The translations under genes were made by a program, and so were the position numbers. The notes below the pieces were generated by a model, which was not told the DNA's origin, did not search any database, and worked only from the letters and a program-made list of their open reading frames with translations. Positions 45,401-56,091 of a stretch of 64,000 nt of DNA are shown here, piece by piece. Location of the stretch: assembly GCA_965178125.1 (NCBI GenBank), contig OZ237735.1, forward strand, positions 2,356,001 to 2,420,000, read 5' to 3'. The first letter of the stretch is position 1. The number at the start of each line of letters is the position of its first letter. This DNA is from Bilabrum cf. latius (taxonomy: Eukaryota > Bigyra: Bicosoecida > Bigyra > Bicosoecida).

Positions 45401-47020
45401 TTACTGGTGCTTGCGCTCGCCCAGATGCACAGTGGACATGTGCCTCCTGAGATGGCTTGCCACCCCGAATGACTTGCCGCATACCATGCACTCGTGCTTG
45501 CGCTCGCCCAGATGCACAGTGGACATGTGCCTCCTGAGATCCCCTGCCTGCCCGAATGACTTGCCGCACACCATGCACTCGTGCTTGCGCTCGCCCAGAT
45601 GCACAGTGGACATGTGCGTCCTGAGATCCCCTGCCTGCCCGAATGACTTGCCGCACACCATGCACTCGTGCTTGCGCTCGCCCAGATGCACAGTGGACAG
45701 GTGCTTCCTGAGTGAGCCTGCCTCCCCGAATAACTTGCCGCACACCATGCACTCGTGCTTGCGCTCGCCCAGATGCACAGTGGACAGGTGCGTCCTGAGT
45801 GAGCCTGCCTCCCCGAATGACTTGCCGCATACCATGCACTCGTGCTTGCGCTCGCCCAGATGCACAGTGGACATGTGCCTCCTGAGATTGCCTGCCAGCC
45901 CGAATGACTTGCCGCACACACTGCACTCGTGCTTGCGCTCGCCCAGATGCACAGTGGACAGGTGCGTCTTGAGAGTGCCTGCCTGCCCAAATGACTTGCC
46001 GCACACACTGCACTCGTGCTTGCGCTCGCCCAGATGCACAGTGGACATGTGCGTCCTGAGATTGCCTGCCAGCCCGAATGACTTGCCGCACACACTGCAC
46101 TCGTGCTTGCGCTCGCCCAGATGCACAGTGGACATGTGCGTCCTGAGATTCCCTGCCACACCGAATGACTTGCCGCACGCCATGCACTCGTGCTTGCGCT
46201 CGCCATGATGCACAGTGGACATGTGCGTCCTGAGTGAGCCTGCCTCCCCGAATGACTTGCCGCACACACTGCACTCGTGCTTGCGCTCGCCCAGATGCAC
46301 AGTGGACAGGTGCGTCTTGAGATTGCCTGCCTGCCCAAATGACTTGCCGCACACCATGCACTCGTGCTTGCGCTACCCCAGGTGCACAGTGGACATGTGC
46401 GTCCTGAGTGAGCCTGCCACACCGAATGACTTGCCGCACACACTGCACTCGTGCTTGCGCTCGCCCAGATGCACAGTGGACAGGTGCCTCCTCAAGCTGG
46501 CCATGCTGCTCAGTACTTTCCCGCAGTCCTCGCATTCATATCCGTCAGCTGACACACTTCCAGCTGCTTCCCCCCGCCGCCTCTTAGCCCTACCATCCTA
46601 GTAGACGTCCATTGCCTCCACATTCAAAACTGTCTGCCTGCCGCGCTTCTGCCCCAGAGAGGCACTGCTGCTGTCGCCTGCAGCTGCACCTGAGCTTGCT
46701 TTCATCGATGATTGCGCCATCGGCTATGATACTGTGCTGCTGCTGCTGCTGGATGATCCTGACGCCACAAAGGACACGGGACTACTAGACTGAGGCGGGA
46801 CGATGGCCCCAGCTGGATCGCGACTTGGATCCTGTGCCCTGCCTTTCGAATACACACCACGGTTGCCATGCCTGCCATTGTGAGTCCTTTCTCTTGTTCC
46901 TTCGCTTATCCCGATGCATCTGTCGGGGGCTTCGACATCACTTTCGCAAGCGTCGCTCTCGCTGGAGTCGCTGTGGACGAGATCGATCACCTCCTCGGAG
47001 CTTGGACCGGCTTGCGCCAT
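45401..47020 (-). CDS. C2H2 zinc-finger array protein D (13 fingers)
   Basis: A 539-residue sister of gene C. The start is ATG 47018-47020 (MAQAGPSSEEVIDLVHSD). An in-frame TAG at 46724-46726 aligns with CAG in gene C (SQQAVQSSM in C, S-TAG-PMAQSSM here). Another TAG precedes D-G-R-A-K-R-R-R near 46602, and a linker TAG is at 46373-46375. A divergent first finger (CEDCGKVLSSM) precedes 12 family fingers. Helix -1/3/6 sets include V-S-T, Q-N-T, L-N-T, Q-T-T, Q-D-R and V-H-R. One finger has CGKLFG. It ends GERKHQ-TAA. Probable nuclear DNA-binding protein, target unknown. Confidence 0.9.
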
Positions 47021-47509
47021 GGCGATATTGGGCAGTTGATGCTCCACGTGTGTAATTTGTAGATGTATATCAGGCCGACTGGCTGGCGGCTGCAGAACGA
47101 AAACCAGCGACTGACAAGCAGAACGACCTGGAAGCGACCTGGCACCCTGCAGTAGACTGCTCTATTTCGATTTCGCCCGACCTGGTCTCAGAGCTCTTCT
47201 CGAACAAGTCAAACGCCAACGCCAAGATGGAGACTTCAAAGACGGAATGAGTTGAAATCGAGAGATCTGAAAGTTGTCATCCACTCGCCGCGCCGCGACA
47301 GCGGAACCTGGTTTGCGGCCCGGGGCCCCCGCGAACCAAGTTGAACCGGCTGGTGCCGTTCGCACGGGAAAGCTTTGGATTTCACACTTCATTAGGGGAT
47401 TTATTCGGCCACCGTGTTGTCTGAATTTAGATCAGCAGATGGAGCGGCACGCCCTCGAGGAGATCCCGTCTGACACGGGGTTGGCACAGCTCAACCGCCA
47501 CCACAACCA
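47021..47509 (-). promoter_or_regulatory. Upstream region of zinc-finger gene D
   Basis: The first 290 bp or so (47021-47310) match the upstream region of gene C. The rest, up to the stop of the kinase gene, is unique and shows no gene. Confidence 0.6.
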
Positions 47510-50500
47510 TCACTCCAGGCTATCTTCCGGAGCCCCAGCCTCGCGCGCTATCTGCTCGAGCGCCTGGACTACCGCACCGGCGGTCGGCCGATCCGAAGGC
47601 TTGTACGCCCAGCATCGCTCAAGCAGATCGCGGTAGTCCTTCGGGACTGCCTCGTTGACAGGAGGCCTCTGGCCGCTCTCCAGCCGCCTGCAGTAGTCGT
47701 ACTATGACCTGCCCATCAGCGGATTCTAGCGGACGTCGTCAGCGATCAGCTCCCACATCACCATGCCAAGAGAAAATACGTCAGCAGGTGGGCCATACCC
47801 CACCTAGCCCTCGACCCCTGCGAGCACCTCTGGGCTCACCCACCCCATCGTGCCTCGCTCCAGGGTCAGCTCAGAGGCGCTCCCGGCAGCGAACATGCTG
47901 ATGCCCCTGGAATCCCCCTGTAAGGACGTTCCAGCCCCAGACCCCCCTGCCGATCCAGAGGAGGGACGGTAGGGCACACCATCTGCATCCTCCATGGCTA
48001 GGATCTTCACCGTCCCGTAGTCTCCCAGCTTGGCCATGATTCGCTGCTGGGAGGGATGCACGTCGCAGAGCACGTTGAAGGATTTGATGTCGCGGTGCAG
48101 CCTGCGGTTCGCGTGCAGGTGCGCCAGTCCTCGCGCGCAATCCATTGCGAGGCAAGCGCGCTCCCAGAATTGCAGCTCCGGATCATCACTACCACCCTCC
48201 TCACCATCGTCCTAGCTGCCGGCTGCTCCACCGCCAGCAGCACCGCCGTGGCTCTTCTCAGTGCTTTCCGAGCCATCGCCAGCACCAGAGACACTCGCTC
48301 TGCGACGCTTATCCCACTTTGGCGGAGCCGACTCGATCACAACTCTCAGGTTGCCTAGGTCGAGACACTCGTACACTACCATCATCTGCGGCTCCCAGCA
48401 CGCCCCAATCAGCCGCACCAAGTTGGGGTGATCGCTCAAGGATAGCAGCCCCTGCAGTTCATGGATGAATTCAGCGGTCCTGCCGAGGTCACGCAGGTTC
48501 TTGAATTGCTTGACAGCGACTCGAACACTGGAGCCTTCCTCCTGATCCAAAGAAATGTCGTTGCCCTCGCTCTCGGATGACCCTGTGCCGCTATGGCCGC
48601 TCACTGCCGCTGCAATCGACCCGCTAGCCATGCTTTCGGCTCCAATGTCGTGGCGCTGCCGGTCAGGATACCAGGTACCCAGCTTCACTACGGCATACTT
48701 GCCCTCACCTATGGGCCTGTCGTCAAGATCCATCGCATGGAATTCGATTCTGGGGAAGTTTCGTCGAAGTACTTCAAGCTCTATAGCCTATCGCTTGCGC
48801 TCCTCCTCTTCCTTCTTGCGCCGCTCTTCCTCTTCCCTGCGCTTTCTCTCGGCTTCTCTAGCCTGCCGCGGCGAGTTGGAGGTATGCCTCAGCCGTCCAA
48901 GGAGCGCCTACATTGCAGAGCTTTGACCGCTCGACCCAGTGCTCTGCCGTTTGTGGCCAGTATCTTTCACTGATGGTGGTCGTCCCGGCCGACCGGGCCG
49001 CCCTGGCTGTGCTGCTTGCCGTGGTCTTGGCATAGGTCTTGCTCCTGGTTGGCCCGGTCTGCCGGGCTGGGTTCCCACCCCTGCTGGCTTTGCTTGGCCA
49101 GCGGGGTGCTGGGGACGGCCAGGTCGGCCAGGGCGCTGCGAAGGGCTGGCCTTGCTCTACGCTGCTTTCTGGTCTGCCTAGCCGCTCGCAGTGTTAGAAA
49201 CGGCTGCTAGTTGCTAGGCCCCGGCAGCATCAGGGGTTGGTCCTGGCTGAGGCTGAGTTACAGCTGCTCGCGGGACTGGGGGCACCACTGACAGGTCAGG
49301 AGTTGGCTTGGTCCCTCTAAACCCTGAGGCCTCTCGCTACCTGGTAGCATCCGGCTGCTATTGGTCTGCATCAGGGGCGGTTTGCTATTCGTCCGACGAT
49401 CGCGACTCCGGTGATTGATTTCCCGCTGACACAGTTGCAGTTCGATGCTTCGTCTCGACATGGTCGTGGGAGCTGCTCCTCGGGCGGCCTTCTGGTCTCT
49501 GGATCCGAGGTCCCATGGACGCGTTGGGACTGCTGGGCGCTGCTGACCGTTCCACGTGTGCTGGGCCGTGCCTTCCAGCATGGCTCTTCTGCTTCTTCCG
49601 CGTCTGGTCTGTGTGCTTGCTTATTACCTTCTGCAGCTTGCTCCGCCTCATTCGCAGCATGCTAGCAGCCACCTGAAACAGCTCCTGGTCAGGAACACTT
49701 TCCGCTGACCGGTGATACGAATGCTGCGGGGGCTTGCTTGCGATAAAATCATCCCTTGAAGCATTTTGGGCCTTCTATTCGGCTATTTCGTCGCTTGCTG
49801 CGTCCACAGGGCTGGGCGTCGACTTGGGTGCTCCAATGACAGCGCCCGACAAGCTGCTGTCTGCACTCCCCTCATCTGCTCCTGCATCAACCACACCGCC
49901 TTCGGCTACGTCTTCATGCGGATCCTGCTAACGGCTGCCTTTGCTCTCCATTTCGGTGCCACCAGTTTCAAGATAGGAAACGGCAACTCGTACTCGCCGC
50001 GACAAGTAGGCGAGCAAAGTCTCGCCGTCACTGACCACCGCTTCGAGCGCCACTGCATCGTCAGACAAGCGGTCCACGAGCGATCCCACAAGGCTCCGCG
50101 AAGCTGACGTTCCACTCGACACAGAAGATGTGCTGCGACCTGTGCTGGCTCGTCCCCGCTGGAGAACATCTGTGCTGGAGCGAACGGCTAGTCGCGGCGG
50201 CAACGCCGTCAATGGCCTCGAGCTGGCAAGGCTGGGAGCTGGCAGAGCTTCCTTCGGTGATCTGCCCCCCGTGTGCTCTGAAGCAACTGCTTGGCGCGCT
50301 TGCCGGGCGTGCAGCTCGCTATCAAAATCAACCGCATCGCTATCGTTGGATACGTGAGCTTGCGCCCGAGTTGCAGAACAACCTGAGGCCACGCCACCAG
50401 CTCGTGCGCTGGCTGCACGACCCTCAGACCTGTCCACTCGTAGTGTGCCTCCGCTCTGCAGCGTGACAACATTTTTGGGTCGAGCAGGAAGCCGACGCCG

Positions 50501-53242
50501 CGAATTGAGCCTGTACAAGATGACTTGAGAGTCAGATGACAGGGAGGACACCGTAGAGCTGCCGTCAGTCGTGCCCTCAGAGCCCCTCTCTTGCTGCTTG
50601 GCTGCCGTGGTAACCAACACAGCTCGCCTCAGGTCTCCCACCGTCTTGCCAAACGGCACCCGGAACGCTAACGAATGCCCCAGCAGATTACTGCTCGGAC
50701 TGCTGCTGCCAGCCGGACTTGATGCCGATACAATATCAACAGTCACTCGCGTAATGCCGTATCCTGCAACGGACTTGAGCTTCCTCCACACTGACCGTGG
50801 GTCTAGATCTGACGGCTGTTTGGCTAGTAGCTTTGCTCGGTGCGGCATGAAGGACGCGACGGCGAGCCTGTGCTGGGCAAGGGCAAGCTTTCCTTCAAAC
50901 TCACCAGGGAAGGAACGTGGGGCCTCGTGTCTGCCCGATCCGCCCCAACCCCCCCTGCCCAGCTGTGGCATAAGCCTAGGGCTGGGCAACCACGTCACTA
51001 GTAGAAGAACGGGGCGATCTGCCAAAGCTTTAGATTTCCAATGGGTTCCTTCCAGCCCTCGGAACTTGCGGACCCTTGATTTCGAGGGGAGCTTCTCTGC
51101 TATGTCTGAGACGGATTGCAGGTCAGGGCCGACCTCAAGTCTTCGAGCGAACCGCATGTACAGATACTATGGTCTGTCGACACGGAGCTACAGCTGAAGT
51201 CTGTGGCGGTGCATGTGCATTGCAGTTGTTGCTTCAGCTGTAGGTGGGAGCTCTAGTACAGCGCCTGGCATCTCGCCATGCCCACCACTCGCAGGTACCG
51301 CTTTGCCCTACCTAGCGTGCTCTGGCCCGAGTTCTCGTAGTATTGTTTTCGGTAGTCCTCGAAGTAATCCAAGCGGAAGCAAAGGCTCTCCGTCCGCGGC
51401 TCTCGTGCCTGTCGCGAACTCACCCCCAAGCCCAAGCGGTGGCAGCCTCGGAGACGATGCGACCAGCTCGTTCCGCTCGCCTGAATCGATTCGATGCGAT
51501 GCCGCCTTCTCTTTTGGGCTCCCTCGCCGTGGCCCCGCAATTCCGACCGTCTCAGAATCAGAGCACCCTTCCAACGATGCCGCGTCATTCGCACCATCGT
51601 CAGTTTCGCTCTGCTGCTAGTCGTCGGCAGGGTTCCACGCTCGGACGTGTCCGTGTCCGGCAAGCGTGAGGAACTCAAGAGCCGCAGTGGGTGGGTCGTC
51701 AAATCCAAACGCTGAGAGTACAAGCTCCTCTTCATCCCGCTTTGGCGCTTTGGCGTGCTTTCGCTCCGGTGCTCGGGTGGGCGTGCCGCCCTAGTTGCGT
51801 CGTTGCGCTGAAGAGTCGCTTGCACCACCAGACATCGTCGCCGACCTCGTGTGACCGATCATTGCGCCTCCTGTCCCTATGAGGTCGTCTTCCGCTGCCG
51901 CAGCTCGCAGGCCGCGCTCGGTGGACGTTGCGCTTCGCCCATGCCTGAGTGACCGCGGACCAGGACGGTGCTGGTCGTTGTGAGCAATCGTCGCAGACTC
52001 ACCAGGTGTCTATGATGAGCGGTACGAAGCGAGCACCCAAGTGAGCCGACGAGCTGTAGAGGCACTACTTGTTCCACCATGTTTCCCACCGCTGCCGCTG
52101 CTGCTCCCAGATAGAGATGTGGGCAGACCTCCCCCCGTATGCAAAATGTAGCAAGCGGCCTGAAGAGCGGGCGTCATACGCACCTTGGAAGACAGGCCAC
52201 CAGCAGTCGATCCAGAGGTCGCAGTCTTCCCAACGGATCCACCGAGCCAGGGGCGAACCGAAGAGGAGCCCCGGTGCCCTGAATCTCCGGATTTGTCGCC
52301 ACGTTTGATCCAAGAGCTTCCGCTGGTGTGCTTGCCTCTTGCTCCTGTCGCCGGCAATGGTCGCTTGGAAGCTCTCCGAGCTCGGGCAGCTCCACTAACG
52401 CTTTCATCAGCACTCCTTTCGCTATCCTCAGTGGCCTATCTCAGAGTCTGACGGACGCCCGACCCAGGCTGAGACTGCTCCGACTTCAAGCGTCCCGGCG
52501 TGGGCACCACCTGCGCCGAAGATCCAGCCACTTGCTAGATTGTCGGACGCTCGCGTTTATTACTCTCGCTTACTGCAGCCTTGGGGCGTTCACTATCTGA
52601 ATTGCTACCGGCGCTTCTCAACAGCCCTGTAGTACTCCGATTGCTTCCGGCGCCTTCATTGGATCGCGAGCCATATTCTATTTCCTAGCTCGCTGCCCCA
52701 GGTGGAGCAGGACCACTTACAATTTCTGAAGTATTAGATTCAAATACAGTGCTTGCCCCCACCGAACTCGATACATCTCGTGCAGTTGTTGCCGAAATTT
52801 CTGAAATTCGCTCGGACAAGTCCTCTGGCGCTCGAAACGTGGCAAAATCGTCTAACCCAACAATTCTGAAGGTCGACTTAATTGTATTGATCTCAGAAGC
52901 CCAAAATCTGCGAAGAACCAATGCCGAGCTTCTCCCAAACCACCCAAATGCAGCAGCATGTGACGACGTGCTTGGCGATGCGCTTGCGCCTGCAGTACGG
53001 ACGGCCACTGTCGGGAGAATCCCAAAGGCGACGGAATCATTACCAAGATAGCTGAAGATCTCTTCCACTTTGCATGACACCGGATCGCGGATTTTTGCTG
53101 GGTCCGCTGAACCATCTGCCAGCCAAATCGTCGCAAGCCCAGATAGGGAAGCGAGGCGAAGTGCTTGAATCAAGTCCTTTCTAACCAGACCTCCGATTGT
53201 TTGTGACGGGGCTCGTTTTCTAGGCCCACTTTCTGTGCTCAT
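47510..53242 (-). CDS. Large TKL-type protein kinase
   Basis: One uninterrupted frame of 1,910 residues from ATG 53242 (MSTESGPRKR) to TGA 47510-47512, with about two dozen in-frame TAGs. The kinase domain fills about residues 1504-1895: glycine loop IGEGKYAVVKLG, VAVKQF with the ATP lysine, HRDIKSFNVL catalytic loop, GDYG in place of DFG, GTMGWVSPEVL, DVFSLGMVMWEL and RCWAYKPSDRPT, a tyrosine-kinase-like pattern. Just before it is a charged coiled coil, where TAG after EERKR fits Gln. The N-terminal 1,450 residues are Ser-rich with islands of order (LIQALRLASLSGLATIWLA; YLYMRFARRLEVGPDLQSV). A region near 1320-1440 is Pro/Gly/Arg-Gln rich. Asp of the HRD and DYG motifs is intact, so it is probably active. 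Confidence 0.85.
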
Positions 53243-53361
53243 TAGCTGAGAATTGAGCAGTTTGAGGAAGAAAAAGGATCCTCTTGGCGGGGCGCTTGGA
53301 ACCCGGAACCGGAAAAGGGTCGCAAGTGCAACTGCAGATCTTCTTCACAACAAAACGACGT

Positions 53362-55482
53362 TTAATTCGGCAACACGCTAAAGGCTGCATTCGAGCACTA
53401 CTGTGCAGTGGATCCCTGCATCACGCCGCTCCAAGCCGCCCGAATCGCCCGCAAGGCAGCCAGCCTAGAGCAGCTCGCACCAACTTGCCTCGCATGGGGA
53501 CTGGCTGCTGTGGCGGTGCTACCGACCGTTTCCAATGTAGGTGCCTCCTGCTGGTCAGTCCTAATACCTACAGCTACGCCCGTCTCCTCCACGGCCGCAC
53601 GCTCGTCTCGCCCCGTCTCCTCCACGGCCGCACGCTCGTCTCGCCCCGTCTCCTCCACGGCCGCACGCTCGTCTCGCCCCGTCTCCTCCACGGCCGCACG
53701 CTCGTCTCGCCCCGTCTCCTCCACGGCCGCACGCTCGTCTCGCCCCGTCTCCTCCACGGCCGCACGCTCGTCTCTCCGAGAGTTAGTGGAGACTTCACCC
53801 CCATCTCCAGCTGTCTCGGCGGCACCTTCATCCTGATTGCTTGCAATGTGCTTAGCTGTAGGGTAGGACGGTCCAGCCCCCAACGCGGTCTCGATATCCG
53901 CCGGGAGCTCCTCCAGCACGGTGTGGCAGTGGCGCATGATGTCCTCGGCAAAGGACTGCAGGCAACAACTCACGAAGGTCACGGCTGCTGCACGCCGCCC
54001 CATCCGACCGGAGCGCCCTACGCGGTGCATGTACTTGTCCGTATCAACAGGCTGGTCGTAGTTAATGACGAGTGTGACGTGGTCCACGTCAATGCCCCGC
54101 CCCAGCAGGTCAGTTGATACCAGCAGCCGGGTGGTGCCGTCGCGGAATTCTTTCATCCTTGCCTGCCGCTCGGCCATCTTCATATCGCCGTGTGTGCTCG
54201 ACACCGGGCAGTCAATCGCACGCATTGCGCGTGATACCGCTTCCACTGCAGCAATTGTGTTGCAGAATATAATGGCCTTGTAAATGGGGACCCGCTCGTA
54301 GATCTCAGCTAGCGTTGCCAGCTTATCATCGTTGCTTTGCATCTCGACGACGTACTGCTTGACACCTTCCAGTGTTAGGTCCTTGGCCTTCTCCGCTATC
54401 CACAAGCAGTCCTCTTTCACGCCATGCTGGGCACGAGCGATGGCACGATCGTCCATCGTTGCACTGAACATGCATGCTTGAGTCGACGGCGGCAAGCGCC
54501 CCAAGAGCGTGTCCCTCATGGCAAAATACTGATCGGTTAGGAACAGCGTGTCCATCTCGTCCAGAACCAGTATCTGCAGCTCCGACAAGTCCAAGCCCAG
54601 GCTCGCCTGCATATGTTGTATGCGACCCACCGTGCCGACAACCACGTCAATGCCGGCATGGATCGCCCTGACATCCTCCTGCACCGGCAAGCCACCCACG
54701 CAGATGCGGACCCGGACGCCCATCCTGTGGCCTATGGACTGCAAGTCTTGTCCGATCTAGGTCGCAAGCTCCCGCACTGGAGCAAGGACCAAGGCTTGCG
54801 GCGCCCCGTGCGTTCTGCTCCGGCTAGTATCGATACGTTGCAGCAGTCCGATGCAGAATGCAGTCGTCTTGCCAGTGCCAGATGATGCTTGTGCGACCAC
54901 ATCGCGACCACGCCCCATGGGTGCAATGACCTTGCACTAAATGGGAGTGGGCACTGTCAATCCGTAGTCGAACACGCCCCGGAGAAGGTCTTCTCGCAGT
55001 CCCATGTCCGCAAATCGCTCGGTATACCCCGAGTCCTCAGGCTGCTCGTCGTCTTCGTTGTCGTCTTTGTCTTCATCTTCCTCTTCATCTTCCGAATCGT
55101 CAGGGCGGTCCGGACGGGGCTGCGGCTCCTAGTGAGGGCTATCGCCCCTATCACTGAAATCACGCTGCTGGCCGTCCTTGCCACTACCACATTTCGCCTT
55201 CAAGATGTCCTCGGCCTTGCTGCCTCCGCCTTTTGCGCAAGAAGCAGCTGCCCCACTGGCGGCAGCTGCTCCTGCATCCTAACTGCTTGGCACGTCGTGC
55301 TGGCGATCGCACGGGCCACTGGAGGCCGCACACGCGCAGTCATTTGTGCCTTCTGGACTACTTTGTGGTCTGTCTGACGAATCCCAACCACACGCGTCGT
55401 CGAATACGTCGGTCCAACCATCCAACGAGCCGTCGTACTCTGCTGCAGTTGGCGACAAAGAATTAGTCAGAAAATGCATCAT
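53362..55482 (-). CDS. DEAD-box RNA helicase, eIF4A-like, with extended N- and C-termini
   Basis: A 706-residue ATP-dependent RNA helicase from ATG 55480-55482 to TAA 53362-53364. The first 160 residues are acidic and Ser-rich. The Q motif reads VPTPI-TAG-CKVIA (TAG 54937-54939, residue 182), exactly at its invariant Gln. Motif I ASSGTGKT is at 199-206. Motif Ia reads PVRELAT-TAG-IG (residue 242), where the family has Gln. Motif II is DEMD (308-311), not DEAD; motif III is FSATMDD. The second lobe ([37 protein letters not shown]) matches eIF4A. The tail has six copies of an 11-residue repeat. The eIF4A-like sequence suggests translation or mRNP work; the subfamily is not certain. Confidence 0.9.
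53581..53776. repeat. 33-bp minisatellite in helicase tail, six units
   Basis: Six near-perfect 33-bp units encode the 11-residue repeat [11 protein letters not shown] on the minus strand. The unit length keeps the frame. The charged repeat lies beyond the helicase core and is expected to vary in number between strains. Confidence 0.9.
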
Positions 55483-56091
55483 GAAGCCTATAAGGAACGG
55501 GATGTATTAATTGTAGCGCTAGGTCGAGTTTGCACTACCCGCATGAGCCCGCATGAGCCCGCATGAGCCCGCATGAGCTGCTGGACGAATTGCCAGCGAG
55601 CCGAGAACAGGCATTCCGTAGCTGCGAGCTTCCTGGCCAACATCTAATCTAGCGCGCCAAACAAAACCCCGAATGCGATTCTCTCACGTTCTCTATCCGA
55701 AATTTGGTTTGAACAAGTTGCACCAGCCCCAGAACATGGTTGCGAGGTACCATCACTTTCTGGCTCCCCATTGCCACCAGAGCATGCCGGCTAGGCCTAC
55801 CTCTAGCAGACACCGGTGCCTCCTGAGATGCACGGCTACTCCTCCTCACTGCTGTGCCCTTCAACACGCCTCTCCTCCTCTATCGACTCCTGCGTATTTG
55901 CTGCAATTACATTCGCGGACCCCTTCATTTCTAAGGAGTGATAAACCTGCAGCTCCGGCCACGAGCAGAACCTCGGAGAACCTTCGCAGCCTTCGCCGGA
56001 AAATCGATTCTCGGTGGTGGACAAATACAATGAAACTCTCCATTCAAGCGCCAAACATGGTTCGATGCTTCAAATCCGGCACCGATGTTTC
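55483..56091. other. Intergenic spacer with a small tandem repeat
   Basis: About 610 bp between the helicase start and the farnesyltransferase stop. A 10-bp unit, GCATGAGCCC, occurs four times at 55541-55578 (last one altered). No gene is visible; the helicase promoter is expected here. Confidence 0.55.
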
